In this document: in pieces, positions 1-8,806 of the stretch
Position numbering within the stretch: the stretch's first letter is position 1
Layout: every line of letters starts with the position of its first letter
From: Pararhizobium polonicum
Lineage (GTDB): Bacteria; Pseudomonadota; Alphaproteobacteria; Rhizobiales; Rhizobiaceae
Length of the DNA stretch: 64,000 nt
Direction: 5' to 3'
Assembly (NCBI RefSeq): GCF_001687365.1
Contig: NZ_LGLV01000007.1
Location: 372,001 to 436,000, forward strand
Made by a program: the position numbers and the translations under genes
Notes under the pieces: generated by a model
What the model was told of the DNA's origin: nothing
The model's database searches: none
Seen by the model: the letters and a program-made list of their open reading frames with translations, nothing else

Positions 1-394
1 CGGTACTCGCCTGGCGACAATGCGCGGGCTATCATCGGGTATTTTGCCGCGCCGCGAAAATGCCCCGGATGCCCTCATTTCCCGTCAATCAAGATGACGA
101 AAGCTGTGAATTGAACATCTGCATGGGAGCCATGCAAATATAATGGTTCAATTTGCCTAAAATCATTGCTATAGCCGCCTCGTAATTGAGCATAAGCGTC
201 TTCTTTGATGCTCCGGAATGCTCTCGCTGCATCACTTTATTTCCATGCCTCGGCCTGTTGCTTCGATCGCGCCCCATTCTGGCGTCTTCGGAGTTTTGTC
301 GGTGGCTGGTTTGACTTGGCAGATTTAAAAAATTCCGGAACGAGAATTTTTTGCGGCGCCGGCGCCATAGGCCGGCAAATTGGTGATCAAAGTT
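1..394. other. Intergenic stretch with no supported gene
   Basis: No reading frame here has a ribosome binding site, recognisable domain or rhizobial codon pattern. A 67-codon frame at 205-408 encodes low-complexity sequence and I do not call it. The only structure I see is a short perfect inverted repeat, GCATGG-GAG-CCATGC, at 121-135, without a T-tract. The stretch probably holds the promoter of the LuxR-type gene that follows. Confidence 0.5.
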
Positions 395-1141
395 ATGAGA
401 GACCCTGACAAGCTGGCCTTGCGAAGCGAGGCCTATGCTGATTTCCTTTCGGGCGTGAACAGTCCCGCAGTCCAGACGGAGTATGAAGTGCTCCACCTGA
501 TGCGCCAGTGCACGGCGCAGTTCGGCTTCAGCCACTTCATGATCGCGCGCGTTCCCTTCGGCGAGCAGCAGCGCTTTACCGAGCGTCTCGTTTTGAGCAG
601 CTGGCCGGCCGAGCTTGTGCGGGATTATGACACTGCCACGGTATTCCACATCAGTGTGCTGATCGAGCGGCTGCGCCATACGAAGCTGCCCCTCTTCGGC
701 GAAACCAAAGCTCTGCTCAATGCGCAGGGGGCGGCCGCGCGCGACAGCATCGATGTGCTGTTCGCCGGCCAGGCAATGCGCAGCACCTTTGCCGTCATGC
801 TGCACACCACCCATGGCGAGGCGTTTGCCGTCCTTCTCTGCGGGCCCCGAGGCGAGCCGGACAGGGCGGAGACCGCCGATCTTTATCTCACCCTGTTGCA
901 GCTCTTCGAGACCCTTGAGCGGACCTTCGAGGCCGGTGTCTCGGCACGCGACAAGCTGTCGGCGCGTGAACTCGAGTGTCTGCGCTGGGCCGCGGCCGGC
1001 AAGAGCAGCGACGAGATTGCCATCATCCTTGGTATTTCCGGCTACACGGTCTCCAGCTATTTCAAGACGGCGGCCCGCAAGCTCGGCTCCGTCAACCGCA
1101 TGCAGGCGATCGCCCGGGCCATGCGGATGAAGCTGATCTGA
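395..1141 (+). CDS. LuxR-family transcriptional regulator with autoinducer-binding-like domain
   Basis: A 248-residue protein of usual LuxR length. The N-terminal ~170 residues resemble the autoinducer-binding fold, and the last ~62 residues are a LuxR/GerE helix-turn-helix ([20 protein letters not shown] onward). The segment where AHL receptors carry the invariant Trp, Tyr, Asp-Pro and Trp reads differently here (WPAELVRDY, then HISVL, then LPLF), so the Asp-Pro pair and distal Trp are missing. No luxI-type synthase is in the window. It is therefore probably a LuxR solo that senses something other than a standard AHL. I use the ATG at 395; TTG and GTG starts lie 15 and 12 bases upstream. Confidence 0.82.
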   Translation: MRDPDKLALRSEAYADFLSGVNSPAVQTEYEVLHLMRQCTAQFGFSHFMIARVPFGEQQRFTERLVLSSWPAELVRDYDTATVFHISVLIERLRHTKLPLFGETKALLNAQGAAARDSIDVLFAGQAMRSTFAVMLHTTHGEAFAVLLCGPRGEPDRAETADLYLTLLQLFETLERTFEAGVSARDKLSARELECLRWAAAGKSSDEIAIILGISGYTVSSYFKTAARKLGSVNRMQAIARAMRMKLI

Positions 1142-1185
1142 GCGGCCATACCGGCCGTTCATTCATACCCGTGTTGTGCATGCTC

Positions 1186-1214
1186 TTGTTCAATTCCCCG
1201 CGACTTTCTATATA
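1186..1214 (+). promoter_or_regulatory. Candidate sigma-70-type promoter of mnmA
   Basis: A TTGTTC element (1186-1191) and a TATATA element (1209-1214) are separated by 17 bases. Transcription would begin near 1221. The open frame reaches back to 1176, so this promoter argues for a start codon further downstream. Confidence 0.45.
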
Positions 1215-1286
1215 GCAGCCTTGCGGCGCGGTCTTTTGGACCGGTGCTGCCTCGCTGCGGCGTTGGCCGCTTGCAGGAAACAGGGT

Positions 1287-2543
1287 ATGGTCGCGCGGAA
1301 TTGCCCGATAGACCCGCCGATGGACCGGAATGCCGGATTGGATGCCGTGAACAGTCTCGATTTTGATCGCAAGCCCGAAGATACGCGCGTCGTCGTTGCC
1401 ATGTCCGGCGGCGTCGACAGTTCCGTGGTGGCCGGCATCCTGAAACGCCAGGGCTATGATGTTCTCGGCATCACCCTGCAGCTCTACGATCATGGCGCCG
1501 CCGTCCACCGCGCCGGCTCCTGTTGCGCCGGTCAGGACATCGACGATGCCCGCCGCGTCTGTGACGTTCTCGGCATCCCGCATTACGTTCTGGATTACGA
1601 ACAGCGCTTTCGCGAAACCGTGATCAATCCCTTTGCCGAAAGCTATGTTGCCGGTGAAACGCCGATCCCGTGCGTTGCCTGCAATCAGACCGTCAAGTTC
1701 GCCGATCTCTTGGCGACCGCGCGCGAACTGGGCGCCGATGCGCTGGCGACCGGCCATTACATCCGCTCGAAGGCCAACCCGCAGCCGGGCGCCCCCGGCC
1801 GCAGGGCGCTCTTCCGCCCGACTGACGCCGATCGCGACCAGAGCTATTTCCTCTTTGCCACCACGCAGGAGCAGATCGATTATCTGCGCTTTCCGCTCGG
1901 CAATCTCACCAAGGCCGAAACCCGCGCGCTTGCCGAAGACATGGGCCTCGTTGTTGCCAAGAAGGCCGACAGCCAGGACATCTGTTTCGTGCCGCAGGGC
2001 AAATATGCCGATATCATCAACAAGCTGAAGCCGAATGCGGCGCTGGCGGGCGATATCGTCCATCTCGACGGCCGCGTGCTCGGCAGCCATGACGGCATCC
2101 TGCATTATACCATCGGCCAGCGCCGCGGCATCGGCGTTGCCACCGGCGAGCCGCTCTATGTCGTGCATCTCGATGCCCGCTCGCGCCGGGTCATCGTTGG
2201 CCCGAAGGAAGCGCTGGAAACCCGCCGTGTCTACCTGCGCGACATCAACTGGCTGGGCGACGGTGATATCCATGATGTGGCTGCTGATGGTTTTGCCTGC
2301 TTTGCCAAGGTACGCTCCACCCGCCAGCCGGCACCGGCCATCCTGCGTGCCGATGCCAGCGGCATCTCCGTCGAGCTTCTGGAAGGCGAGGCGGGCGTCG
2401 CTCCCGGCCAGGCCTGCGCGCTCTATTCCGGCATCGGCGAAGACGCCCGCGTCTATGGCGGCGGCTTCATCCTGCGTTCGGAGCGTGAAGCCGCTGCCGA
2501 AGCGGCGCTCAAGGACCTGCTGCAAAGCGTGGTAGCGGCCTGA
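1287..2543 (+). CDS. mnmA: tRNA-specific 2-thiouridylase MnmA
   Basis: MnmA thiolates the wobble uridine of tRNA-Lys, -Glu and -Gln, with ATP and a sulfur relay. The PP-loop SGGVDSS follows VVVAM near the N-terminus. The two family cysteines appear in CVACNQ and in DICFVPQG, followed by the GQRRGIG region and a C-terminal beta-barrel (ARVYGGGFI). At ~418 residues it is slightly longer than most homologues because of the N-terminus. I chose the ATG at 1287 because AGGA lies 8 bases upstream. An ATG at 1320 and a GTG at 1347 are alternatives, the last giving the usual short rhizobial N-terminus. It stands alone, upstream of a tRNA gene. Confidence 0.96.
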   Translation: MVARNCPIDPPMDRNAGLDAVNSLDFDRKPEDTRVVVAMSGGVDSSVVAGILKRQGYDVLGITLQLYDHGAAVHRAGSCCAGQDIDDARRVCDVLGIPHYVLDYEQRFRETVINPFAESYVAGETPIPCVACNQTVKFADLLATARELGADALATGHYIRSKANPQPGAPGRRALFRPTDADRDQSYFLFATTQEQIDYLRFPLGNLTKAETRALAEDMGLVVAKKADSQDICFVPQGKYADIINKLKPNAALAGDIVHLDGRVLGSHDGILHYTIGQRRGIGVATGEPLYVVHLDARSRRVIVGPKEALETRRVYLRDINWLGDGDIHDVAADGFACFAKVRSTRQPAPAILRADASGISVELLEGEAGVAPGQACALYSGIGEDARVYGGGFILRSEREAAAEAALKDLLQSVVAA

Positions 2544-2550
2544 TTAAGGG

Positions 2551-2576
2551 CAGGGGGCGTTCATCGCGTCCCCTTG
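2551..2576 (+). terminator. Possible hairpin terminator of mnmA
   Basis: An imperfect GC-rich inverted repeat (CAGGGGGCG against CGTCCCCTTG) begins 8 bases after the mnmA stop. No T-run follows directly, though a T-rich hairpin (CCGTTT/AAACGG) lies at 2610-2626. The call rests on position and pairing only. Confidence 0.3.
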
Positions 2577-2632
2577 TCCGGCCATTGTCCACCGTCCCTT
2601 GGAAAACTTCCGTTTTTTTGAAACGGCTCGTC

Positions 2633-2661
2633 TTGACACCGGCATGAACCGCACCTTATAA
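2633..2661 (+). promoter_or_regulatory. Strong sigma-70-type promoter of tRNA-Met
   Basis: A perfect TTGACA (2633-2638), a 17-base spacer and TTATAA (2656-2661) precede the tRNA. Transcription would start about 45 bases before the mature 5' end. This is one of the best consensus matches in the window, as expected for a stable RNA gene. Confidence 0.8.
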
Positions 2662-2713
2662 GCCGCCCCACTGATGACAGCGACAGCGGCTTATGCCTGC
2701 TTCAAAGTCCGAT

Positions 2714-2790
2714 GGCGGGGTAGCTCAGGTGGTTAGAGCAGCGGAATCATAATCCGCGTGTCGGGGGTTCGAGTCCCTCTCCCGCTACCA
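2714..2790 (+). tRNA. tRNA-Met (CAT), elongator type
   Basis: A 77-base cloverleaf with encoded CCA. The acceptor strands GGCGGGG and TCCCGCT pair with G-U at both ends. The D-arm contains TAGCTCAG, the anticodon stem is GCGGA/TCCGC and the T-loop is TTCGAGT. The anticodon CAT occupies 2748-2750 in the loop ATCATAA. A G-T first pair, instead of the unpaired first position of initiator tRNA, and the absence of three G-C pairs in the anticodon stem, favour elongator tRNA-Met. A tRNA-Ile with modified CAT is a less likely alternative. Confidence 0.93.
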
Positions 2791-2952
2791 ATTCCAACTT
2801 AAATCACTCATTGTGCAAGTCTGACGGCGGATTCCAAGCAAACAGCCTGACGAAACCGCTGCCCGCTAGGCCGCCGTGTTCGTCGGATGCCGCGTGCGCT
2901 TGCGGCATTCGATGACCTGCCAGCTTCGCACGCCGCACCCATGCGCCGCCTG

Positions 2953-2975
2953 CCCGGTTTTACTCTGCCGTTGAC
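2953..2975 (+). repeat. Left copy of an imperfect direct repeat flanking the GGDEF gene
   Basis: CCGGTTTTACTCTGCCGTTG and the following AC recur at 4312-4335 with two substitutions and one inserted T. The copies lie on either side of the GGDEF gene, about 1.36 kb apart. The left copy's TTGAC end also forms the -35 element of the promoter proposed for that gene. Confidence 0.55.
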
Positions 2976-2999
2976 ATATCTAAAAGCATGAATTTTAAC
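2971..2999 (+). promoter_or_regulatory. Candidate promoter of the GGDEF gene
   Basis: A perfect TTGACA (2971-2976), a 17-base spacer and TTTAAC (2994-2999, four of six consensus bases). The start codon lies ~80 bases downstream. Confidence 0.5.
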
Positions 3000-3082
3000 G
3001 ACATAAGTAAGACATTCGTCATGGGAAACCCGTAGGCTTCGCACGATATGAGAGGCACGGTAGCCGTCACGGTTTTTGAAGC

Positions 3083-4261
3083 ATGACGCTTGATTACAAT
3101 TCTCTTTTGATGGCGCTTGCTGTTTCGGCCACGTGTCTTGGTGTGACGCTGTTCGGCAGCTGGTTCGTGCGCCGTTCCGAGACCTTCTTATTGAGCTGCA
3201 CGCCAGGGCTCGTGCTTATCGTCAGCGGCATTGTTGCCTACGGCCTTTATGTCGACGATCCTGTGGTGGCGTTTGCCGTTGTCTCGTTCGTACTTTTTCA
3301 TGCCGGCTTTGCAATTATCTGGGGCGCAGGCTACCAGTTTCGCACCAACATACTGCCGCTGCGAGCTACTATTGCCTGCGCTCTCGCGGCAATGCTTATT
3401 TCTATTCCTCCGCTGCTGATCGGTTATGACGGGCTCGCATTTATCGCCGAAAATGCGGCGATCGCTACCATGCTCTTCGCGACCGCCTGTCAGTATTGGC
3501 GGGCGCGCGAAGAAGCGCTGGTCCCCCTAATCGGAATTACCACCCTCTATTGCCTGACAGGGATCTCCTTTGTTCTCTGCGCCGCCGTTCTCATTGCCGA
3601 TGGAAAGATGGTGCTGGGCGTTGCGCCAAGCAATTGGGCCGAGGATCTCAGCCTCGCGATCTGCATTGCCGGCATGACCGGCATCGGGGCCCTGTCGCTG
3701 GCGCTTCACCAATGGCGGCTCGCCGCGCGGCACCGTCTGGAAGCTATCACAGATCCGCTGACCGGCCTCGTCAATCGCCGTGCACTTTTCGATCGCTACG
3801 GACAGAGTCTGGTCGGACCGAAAACCGCGGTCTTGGTCTTCGACCTCGATCATTTCAAGTCCATCAACGACACTTTCGGGCACGCTGGTGGCGACCGCGT
3901 GCTGAAGATTTTTGCTACCGAGCTCGCGGCAAACTGTGGAGCCGGTGATACCGCTGCGCGCCTCGGCGGTGAGGAATTCGCACTGGTTCTGAAAGAAGTC
4001 ACGCCTGATCGTGCCGAAATGGCGGCGGAGCGCATTCGCAAGGCCTTCGCCGGTCACGAAATCCACCTGGAGGGTGAAACCCTCACGTGCACGGTCAGCG
4101 TTGGGGTCGCGCCGGGGCGTTCTATGCCAATGGATTTCGACGCCATGCTGAGTGCGGCGGACAGGGCGCTCTACGTCGCCAAGCGCACGGGCCGGAACCG
4201 GATTGAGCTCGCAAGTCATCTCCACTCTGTATCGATTGGTTCCGCTCGCACCGTCTCCTGA
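3083..4261 (+). CDS. Membrane-bound GGDEF diguanylate cyclase
   Basis: A 392-residue protein. The first ~210 residues form about six or seven hydrophobic helices without a recognised sensor domain. They are followed by a GGDEF domain starting at ITDPLTGLVNRRALFDRYGQ. The catalytic motif is GGEEF at residues 295-299, so cyclic di-GMP synthesis from GTP is expected. The inhibitory RxxD site is absent: the equivalent position reads GAGD. No EAL domain is present. The gene sits alone after tRNA-Met, between copies of an imperfect repeat and beside an IS66 remnant, so it may be a recent acquisition. The input signal cannot be read from sequence. Confidence 0.88.
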   Translation: MTLDYNSLLMALAVSATCLGVTLFGSWFVRRSETFLLSCTPGLVLIVSGIVAYGLYVDDPVVAFAVVSFVLFHAGFAIIWGAGYQFRTNILPLRATIACALAAMLISIPPLLIGYDGLAFIAENAAIATMLFATACQYWRAREEALVPLIGITTLYCLTGISFVLCAAVLIADGKMVLGVAPSNWAEDLSLAICIAGMTGIGALSLALHQWRLAARHRLEAITDPLTGLVNRRALFDRYGQSLVGPKTAVLVFDLDHFKSINDTFGHAGGDRVLKIFATELAANCGAGDTAARLGGEEFALVLKEVTPDRAEMAAERIRKAFAGHEIHLEGETLTCTVSVGVAPGRSMPMDFDAMLSAADRALYVAKRTGRNRIELASHLHSVSIGSARTVS

Positions 4262-4311
4262 TCGGAAGCCTAGGCACGCCTATTTCTGGCAATCCTGAGC
4301 GCATTGTCGCT

Positions 4312-4335
4312 GCCGGTTTTTACTCCGCTGTTGAC
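4312..4335 (+). repeat. Right copy of the imperfect direct repeat
   Basis: GCCGGTTTTTACTCCGCTG followed by TTGAC matches the copy at 2953-2975. It lies ~50 bases after the GGDEF stop, directly beside the IS66 remnant. Confidence 0.5.
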
Positions 4336-4340
4336 GAGCG

Positions 4341-4538
4341 TCACAGACGCGTGTTCGGATCAGCAAATTTGTAGTCGTCCTTGATGCAGAACTTCAATGC
4401 GTACTGGATGAGGTCTTTCAAGTTCAGGCCCAGCGGCTGTCCTTCCCCTGTCGTCGACCAGCGACGGCGGCGCTCAGGGCCGGACAGGACTTCTATCTTA
4501 GCACTGTGACTGGTCATAATGGGCACATTACCTCGCAC
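4341..4538 (-). pseudogene. IS66-family transposase OrfA remnant (N-terminal fragment)
   Basis: From the internal Met at residue 8 the frame reads MTSHSAKIEVLSGPERRRRW, a typical N-terminus of the IS66 accessory protein TnpA/OrfA. The similarity then stops. The next ~35 residues (ending IKDDYKFADPNTRL) do not continue the OrfA helix-turn-helix and look like a different frame or foreign DNA. TnpB, TnpC and IS66 terminal repeats are not visible nearby. I read this as a decayed scar rather than a functional gene. It could also be an expressed short chimera, but nothing supports that. Confidence 0.6.
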
Positions 4539-4768
4539 GCTTGTTAAGTGGGAGATCGTGCCCGGATATTTATGGGGCCATTACACGATCTGCGCGCAGG
4601 AATTCCGGATTGCTTTGGCATTAAGGCGATCGTCAAGGATGGGCATGAGCAATCGATGGACCCTACGGCCTTGAGGCTTCCGTAAAAATCCCTATTCTGC
4701 AGCGGAGTAAATATTGACCGCGAAACTGCTGCTTGGCTGGTTTTCGCGAGGTTCCTTTGGATCGAATC

Positions 4769-5209
4769 ATGACAGTTTCCGCGCCACCGTTCTCGCTTGT
4801 CGGCCTCGATCATGTCGTGTTCATCGTGGATGATATGAAAAGGGCGCTGGACTTTTACCAAGGTGTGCTGGGCTGCACGATCGGATATTCATATCCAGCA
4901 TTAGGCATGGAACAGGTTTGGTGCGGGGCTTCACTGATTGTTCTGTGGGATATGACACATCCCGGTGGCACCAAGGCTGCTCCGCCGGTGCCTGGCGGGC
5001 GGAATGTCGATCATATTTGTATTGCCACGAGCCCTTTGGATCATGAAAAGCTCCGGGATCACCTCCGGAAATGTGACGTAGAAATCTATCAGGAGGCATT
5101 CCACGGTGGTGCACGCGGAATGGGGCACTCTTTCTATATTCATGACCCCTTCGGCAATAAGATCGAGCTGAAAGGGCCGGCAGAATATCCTGACGGACGA
5201 CCTGTGTAG
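4769..5209 (+). CDS. VOC-fold (glyoxalase/dioxygenase-like) protein
   Basis: A 146-residue single-module vicinal-oxygen-chelate protein. The hallmark beta-alpha-beta start is LDHVVFIVDDMKRALDFYQG. A second module half contains VDHICIATSP and ends DPFGNKIELKGP, where the Glu is a usual metal ligand together with the early His. Substrate is unknown; relatives act in methylglyoxal, fosfomycin or aromatic metabolism. The ATG at 4769 is preferred over an upstream TTG at 4733, since the domain begins about 11 residues after it. The gene has no operon partner and lies beside the IS66 scar in an accessory patch. Confidence 0.8.
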   Translation: MTVSAPPFSLVGLDHVVFIVDDMKRALDFYQGVLGCTIGYSYPALGMEQVWCGASLIVLWDMTHPGGTKAAPPVPGGRNVDHICIATSPLDHEKLRDHLRKCDVEIYQEAFHGGARGMGHSFYIHDPFGNKIELKGPAEYPDGRPV

Positions 5210-5355
5210 TTTCCGCAAACTGCGATATTGCGGCCTGCGCAAGCTGACGTAGCCGTGCGGCTATCGCTTGCATCGGCGTTTGGACGCGGTAGGAAACGAG
5301 TTCGGCTTTAGCGCGCGAAATATAATCCGTGATCGCCAAAGTGGCATCCACATCG

Positions 5356-6702
5356 TCATTTCCGCGCGACATAGCCTGTCCGGCTGATCCCGTGGCGCTG
5401 CAGTTTGTCGTAGAATGTCTTTCTGGCGATGCCGAGCGCGTCGATCGTCCGGCGCACATCGCCGTCATGGGCGGACAGGGTGTCCCGAATAATCTCGGCT
5501 TCGTAGCGTTCCAGTTTTTCCGGCAGGGTGGCGCCGGCCGGTTGCGGGGAGGTGGTGTTTTCCTCGCCCTTTTCCAGACCAAGCACCACTCTTTCGGCAA
5601 AATGCGAAAGCTCGCGGACATTGCCGGGCCAGCTATGCGACGCGAGATGGCGGCGCACGCTCTGCGAGAGCGGTGGAACCTCCCGGCGAAAGCGGGCCGC
5701 GGCACGGCCGGCGAAATGGGAAAACAGCAGGGGGATATCGTCGCGCCGTTCTCTCAGCGGCGGAATGGAGATGGTGACGACATTCAGCCGGTAGTAGAGA
5801 TCCTCGCGAAAGTCGCCGCGCACGGCGGGATCGCCGAGATCGATCTTGGCGGCGGCCACGACCCGAAGATCGACCGGGCGCACCTCATTGGTCCCGAGCG
5901 GCATGATTTCGCGCATCTCCAGGACGCGCAGCATCTTCACCTGTGTGCCGGGCGGCATGCTTTCGATCTCGTCGAGAAACAGGGTGCCGCCGCTGGCATG
6001 TTCGATCCGGCCGGTGCGGCGTTTCTGGGCGCCGGTGAAAGCGCCGGGCTCGTGGCCGAACAGCTCGCTTTCGATCACCGTTTCCGGCAGCGCGCCGCAA
6101 TTGAGCGCTACGAAATTGCCCTTTCGCCGGCGGCTCCATTGGTGCAGGAGCTGGGCGACGACCTCCTTGCCGCTGCCGGTTTCGCCGGCAACCAGCACAT
6201 CGACATCGGTATCGGCGATATGCCGGAGGATGTTTTTCAGATTTTCCATCACCGGCGTCTGGCCAATCAGCGGCAGGCTGTCCTGTGCCTCCTCGGCGGC
6301 GCGGCGCAGCGCCCGGTTTTCCATCACCAGCGCCCGCTTCTCGCTCGCCCGGCGCACGCTCTGCACCAGCCGGTCGGCTGCGAAGGGTTTGGCGATGAAA
6401 TCATAGGCGCCGTCCTGGATGGCCTGCACGGCCATGGGAATATCGCCATGGCCGGTGATGAGGATCACCGGCAGGTCGGCATCCATCTCCTTCAGCGCGC
6501 CGAACAACTGCAGGCCGTCGATCTCAGGCATGCGGATATCGGTCACCACGGCACCGGCAAAATCGGGGGACAGCGCGGCCAGCGCCGCCCTGGCGCCGCT
6601 GAAAGCCGACACCGCAAATCCGGCCAGCTCGAGCGTCTGGGCCGTGGCGCGGCGCAGGTCCTTGTCGTCGTCGATCAGAACAACGGGTGTCAACGGATCC
6701 AT
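5356..6702 (-). CDS. dctD: C4-dicarboxylate response regulator DctD (sigma-54 activator)
   Basis: A 448-residue NtrC-class regulator. The receiver domain has DDD at 11-13 and the phosphoacceptor Asp at ~55 (VVTDIRMPE). An AAA+ domain follows with Walker A GETGSGKE at 173-180 and the sigma-54 contact loop GAFTGA at 220-225. A Fis-type helix-turn-helix sits at the C-terminus ([20 protein letters not shown]). It begins 4 bases after the dctB stop, so the two form one operon. Its presumed targets are the two palindromes and the sigma-54 promoter before dctA, transcribed the other way. The module activates dicarboxylate uptake, which rhizobia need in nodules. Confidence 0.94.
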   Translation of the reverse strand: MDPLTPVVLIDDDKDLRRATAQTLELAGFAVSAFSGARAALAALSPDFAGAVVTDIRMPEIDGLQLFGALKEMDADLPVILITGHGDIPMAVQAIQDGAYDFIAKPFAADRLVQSVRRASEKRALVMENRALRRAAEEAQDSLPLIGQTPVMENLKNILRHIADTDVDVLVAGETGSGKEVVAQLLHQWSRRRKGNFVALNCGALPETVIESELFGHEPGAFTGAQKRRTGRIEHASGGTLFLDEIESMPPGTQVKMLRVLEMREIMPLGTNEVRPVDLRVVAAAKIDLGDPAVRGDFREDLYYRLNVVTISIPPLRERRDDIPLLFSHFAGRAAARFRREVPPLSQSVRRHLASHSWPGNVRELSHFAERVVLGLEKGEENTTSPQPAGATLPEKLERYEAEIIRDTLSAHDGDVRRTIDALGIARKTFYDKLQRHGISRTGYVARK

Positions 6703-6706
6703 GCTC

Positions 6707-8566
6707 TCAAGCCTTCTTCAAATGGACGACGAACCGGGTGCCCTGGCCGTCGCTGGACACGTCCATGCGGCCGCCATAGTCGGCGATGATGTCCTTGGAA
6801 ATCACCAGCCCCAGGCCGAGGCCGCCTTCCTTCGAGGTATTGAAAGGGGTGAACAGTCCCTCACGGATATCCGGCGCAATTCCCGGCCCGTTGTCGGAGA
6901 CGGTCAGCGATACCTCTTTTGCGCCGGTTGCGACCCGAACCTCGACGCGGCCCTGCTCGCCCTTGGGAGCCACAGCCTCCAGCGCGTTCTGAAAAAGATT
7001 GATCAAGACCTGCTCCAGCCGGATGCGGCTTCCCATGACCTGAAGACCGACCGGCGGCAAAACGATATCCAGCGTATCCATGCGCCCGGAAAAACGGCTG
7101 CGCAGCAACATCACCGCGCCTTCGATGACATCCTTCATCCCGGTGGGTTCGGCCGTGGCGCGGCCCTTGCGGGCAAAAGCCTTCAGCTCGTCGGTGATCG
7201 AGCCGATCCGCTCCGTCAGGGCGGCAATGTTTTGCAGATTTTCGGCGGCCGGCGCCGTCTGGCCGCGATCAAGGAAGACGTGGGCATTGTCGGCATAGGC
7301 GCGAATGGTTGCCACCGGCTGATTGATCTCATGGGCAACGCCCGCCGCGACCTGGCCGAGGATCGCCAGTCTGTTGGCCTGTACCAGATCCTGCTGCACG
7401 GCCTGTAGTTTCTGCTCGGTATTTCTGTGATCGGTGATTTCCGTCTGCAGGCGGTCGCGCGCCTGGCTGAGGTCCAGCGTCCGTTCCACGACGCGGCGTT
7501 CCAGTTCCTCGCGGGCCTGCTGTTCGCTGGAGATCCGCAGCGCGACCAGATGGCGGCGGCGCAGCAGAAAGGCGGCACCTGCCAGCAGCGGCAAGAGAAC
7601 AAGCAGCGCCAGCATCCGGGCCTCGCGCACGCCCGCATCGACCGCCGGCTCCAGTGCCACCAGGTGCTGCAATTGCCATTGGGTTGTCGGAACGGCGATC
7701 TCCGTGTCCAGAAAGGTCGATTGCCCGGTGCTGCCGGGCATGACGATCCGCACGAGATCGGCCGCTTGCCCGGCCGTCCTGACGATGTCGAACGGCAAAG
7801 GCCGCAAAGGTGCATCGCCGAACTGAAGGCTTTCGCGGATGGTGGCCAGGCGGTCCGGCGCGATTTCGCCGATGGTCATGAAGCGCCAGGACGGAATGCT
7901 GGTGATGAGGACGATGCCGCGGTCATCAACCACATAGGTCGGCTTGCCCGAAGCGTTCCAGTCGGCCTCGACATCGTCGAACTCGACCTTGACCACGACC
8001 ACACCCAGCGGGCCGCTGGCGCCGTCGATTCGCTGCGAAATATAGAGCCCCGGTTTCTTGCTGACGCTGCCAAGCGCGAAATGCTCGGCCTGCCCTTTGG
8101 ACACCGCACGCTGGAAATATTCGCGGAAGCGATAGTCGTTGCCGACGAAGCTGGTCGGCTCGCGCCAGTTGCTGGCCGAGACTGCAATCCCGTCGTTTCC
8201 GATCACGTAGATCACCGCCGCCTTGGTGCCGGCCGCCAGCCTTTCCAGCTTGTCGTTGAGGCGGTTGAGTGTGCCCGCATCCTTTGCCGTCAGCGCTGTC
8301 GCAAGCGCGCTGTCCTGTGAGAGCACGAAGGGGAGGGCCCGGTATTTTTCCAGAACCGTGCGCAGCAATGCCGCATTCATATCGGCATCGATGCGGGCCT
8401 GGGCGGCAAGCGCGACCTCGGCGCGGCGCCTGCCGATCTCGCCGCTTGCCCAGAGGCTGGCGATGACCAGCGCCAGCGCCACGCCGGCGTGAACCAGCCG
8501 CATCCGCCGGATGCGTTCGTGCAAGGGGAGAGCCGGCCACAGCCATCGGGATACGGAAAACGTCAT
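6707..8566 (-). CDS. dctB: C4-dicarboxylate sensor histidine kinase DctB
   Basis: A ~619-residue membrane kinase. The first transmembrane helix ([18 protein letters not shown]) and a second ([20 protein letters not shown]) bracket a ~270-residue periplasmic PAS-like sensor. A coiled coil leads to the H-box [16 protein letters not shown], with the phosphorylated His near residue 411. The ATPase has [19 protein letters not shown] and [10 protein letters not shown]. The frame extends back to 8593, but those codons lie inside a DctD-like palindrome at 8575-8592, so I favour the ATG at 8566. No convincing Shine-Dalgarno resolves the choice. It phosphorylates DctD in response to succinate, malate or fumarate. 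Confidence 0.92.
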   Translation of the reverse strand: MTFSVSRWLWPALPLHERIRRMRLVHAGVALALVIASLWASGEIGRRRAEVALAAQARIDADMNAALLRTVLEKYRALPFVLSQDSALATALTAKDAGTLNRLNDKLERLAAGTKAAVIYVIGNDGIAVSASNWREPTSFVGNDYRFREYFQRAVSKGQAEHFALGSVSKKPGLYISQRIDGASGPLGVVVVKVEFDDVEADWNASGKPTYVVDDRGIVLITSIPSWRFMTIGEIAPDRLATIRESLQFGDAPLRPLPFDIVRTAGQAADLVRIVMPGSTGQSTFLDTEIAVPTTQWQLQHLVALEPAVDAGVREARMLALLVLLPLLAGAAFLLRRRHLVALRISSEQQAREELERRVVERTLDLSQARDRLQTEITDHRNTEQKLQAVQQDLVQANRLAILGQVAAGVAHEINQPVATIRAYADNAHVFLDRGQTAPAAENLQNIAALTERIGSITDELKAFARKGRATAEPTGMKDVIEGAVMLLRSRFSGRMDTLDIVLPPVGLQVMGSRIRLEQVLINLFQNALEAVAPKGEQGRVEVRVATGAKEVSLTVSDNGPGIAPDIREGLFTPFNTSKEGGLGLGLVISKDIIADYGGRMDVSSDGQGTRFVVHLKKA

Positions 8567-8574
8567 GGAGAATT

Positions 8575-8592
8575 TGTGCATATTTCTGCACA
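8575..8592 (+). promoter_or_regulatory. Putative DctD upstream activator site 1
   Basis: TGTGCA-TATTTC-TGCACA is a perfect 6-bp dyad of 18 bp. Its centre is 33 bp, about three helical turns, from the related site at 8608-8625. It lies ~105 bp upstream of the dctA -24 element and at the 5' end of dctB. Confidence 0.7.
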
Positions 8593-8607
8593 TTTATCAA
8601 ATAAATT

Positions 8608-8625
8608 TGTGTGGATTTCCGCATG
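8608..8625 (+). promoter_or_regulatory. Putative DctD upstream activator site 2
   Basis: TGTGTGGATTTCCGCATG matches site 1 at 12 of 18 positions, including the core ATTTC-GCA. The dyad is imperfect, as expected of the lower-affinity member of a tandem enhancer pair. Confidence 0.62.
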
Positions 8626-8697
8626 AAATCGTTCGGTCGATAACCGGCCGTGGATTTTTAAGAAGGTTTTTCAATCAGTTAATTCGATCATCAAAAC

Positions 8698-8713
8698 TGG
8701 CACGAAGATTGCG
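8698..8713 (+). promoter_or_regulatory. Sigma-54 (-24/-12) promoter of dctA
   Basis: TGGCACGAAGATTGCG matches TGGCACG-N4-TTGC exactly. The GG and GC doublets are 10 bases apart. It lies ~95 bases before the dctA start and downstream of both DctD-like sites, which is the textbook arrangement for this gene. Confidence 0.92.
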
Positions 8714-8806
8714 AAACGATTCCCCAACAGCGGTACGACTGCTGGACTTGAAGCCAATGGCTCGGGAGGCCGGCACTCGCTCCGGACGAGCCTCAAGGAG
8801 GAAATC

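Noticed and set aside
121..135. Perfect hairpin GCATGG-GAG-CCATGC as lux box or terminator
   Set aside because: The dyad is too short for a lux box and there is no T-tract. It may be chance.
89..1162. A 357-codon minus-strand frame
   Set aside because: It is opposite the LuxR-type gene, with no recognisable domain.
1092..2525. A 477-codon minus-strand frame
   Set aside because: It is opposite mnmA, whose motifs are all intact.
2791..5250. A tRNA-integrated island with a copy of the tRNA 3' end as attR
   Set aside because: I found no second copy of the tRNA-Met 3' sequence in the following 3 kb, and no integrase gene is present. The flanking repeat I report is unrelated to the tRNA.
5329..6789. 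A 486-codon plus-strand frame
   Set aside because: It is antisense to dctD, which has complete receiver, AAA+ and Fis domains.
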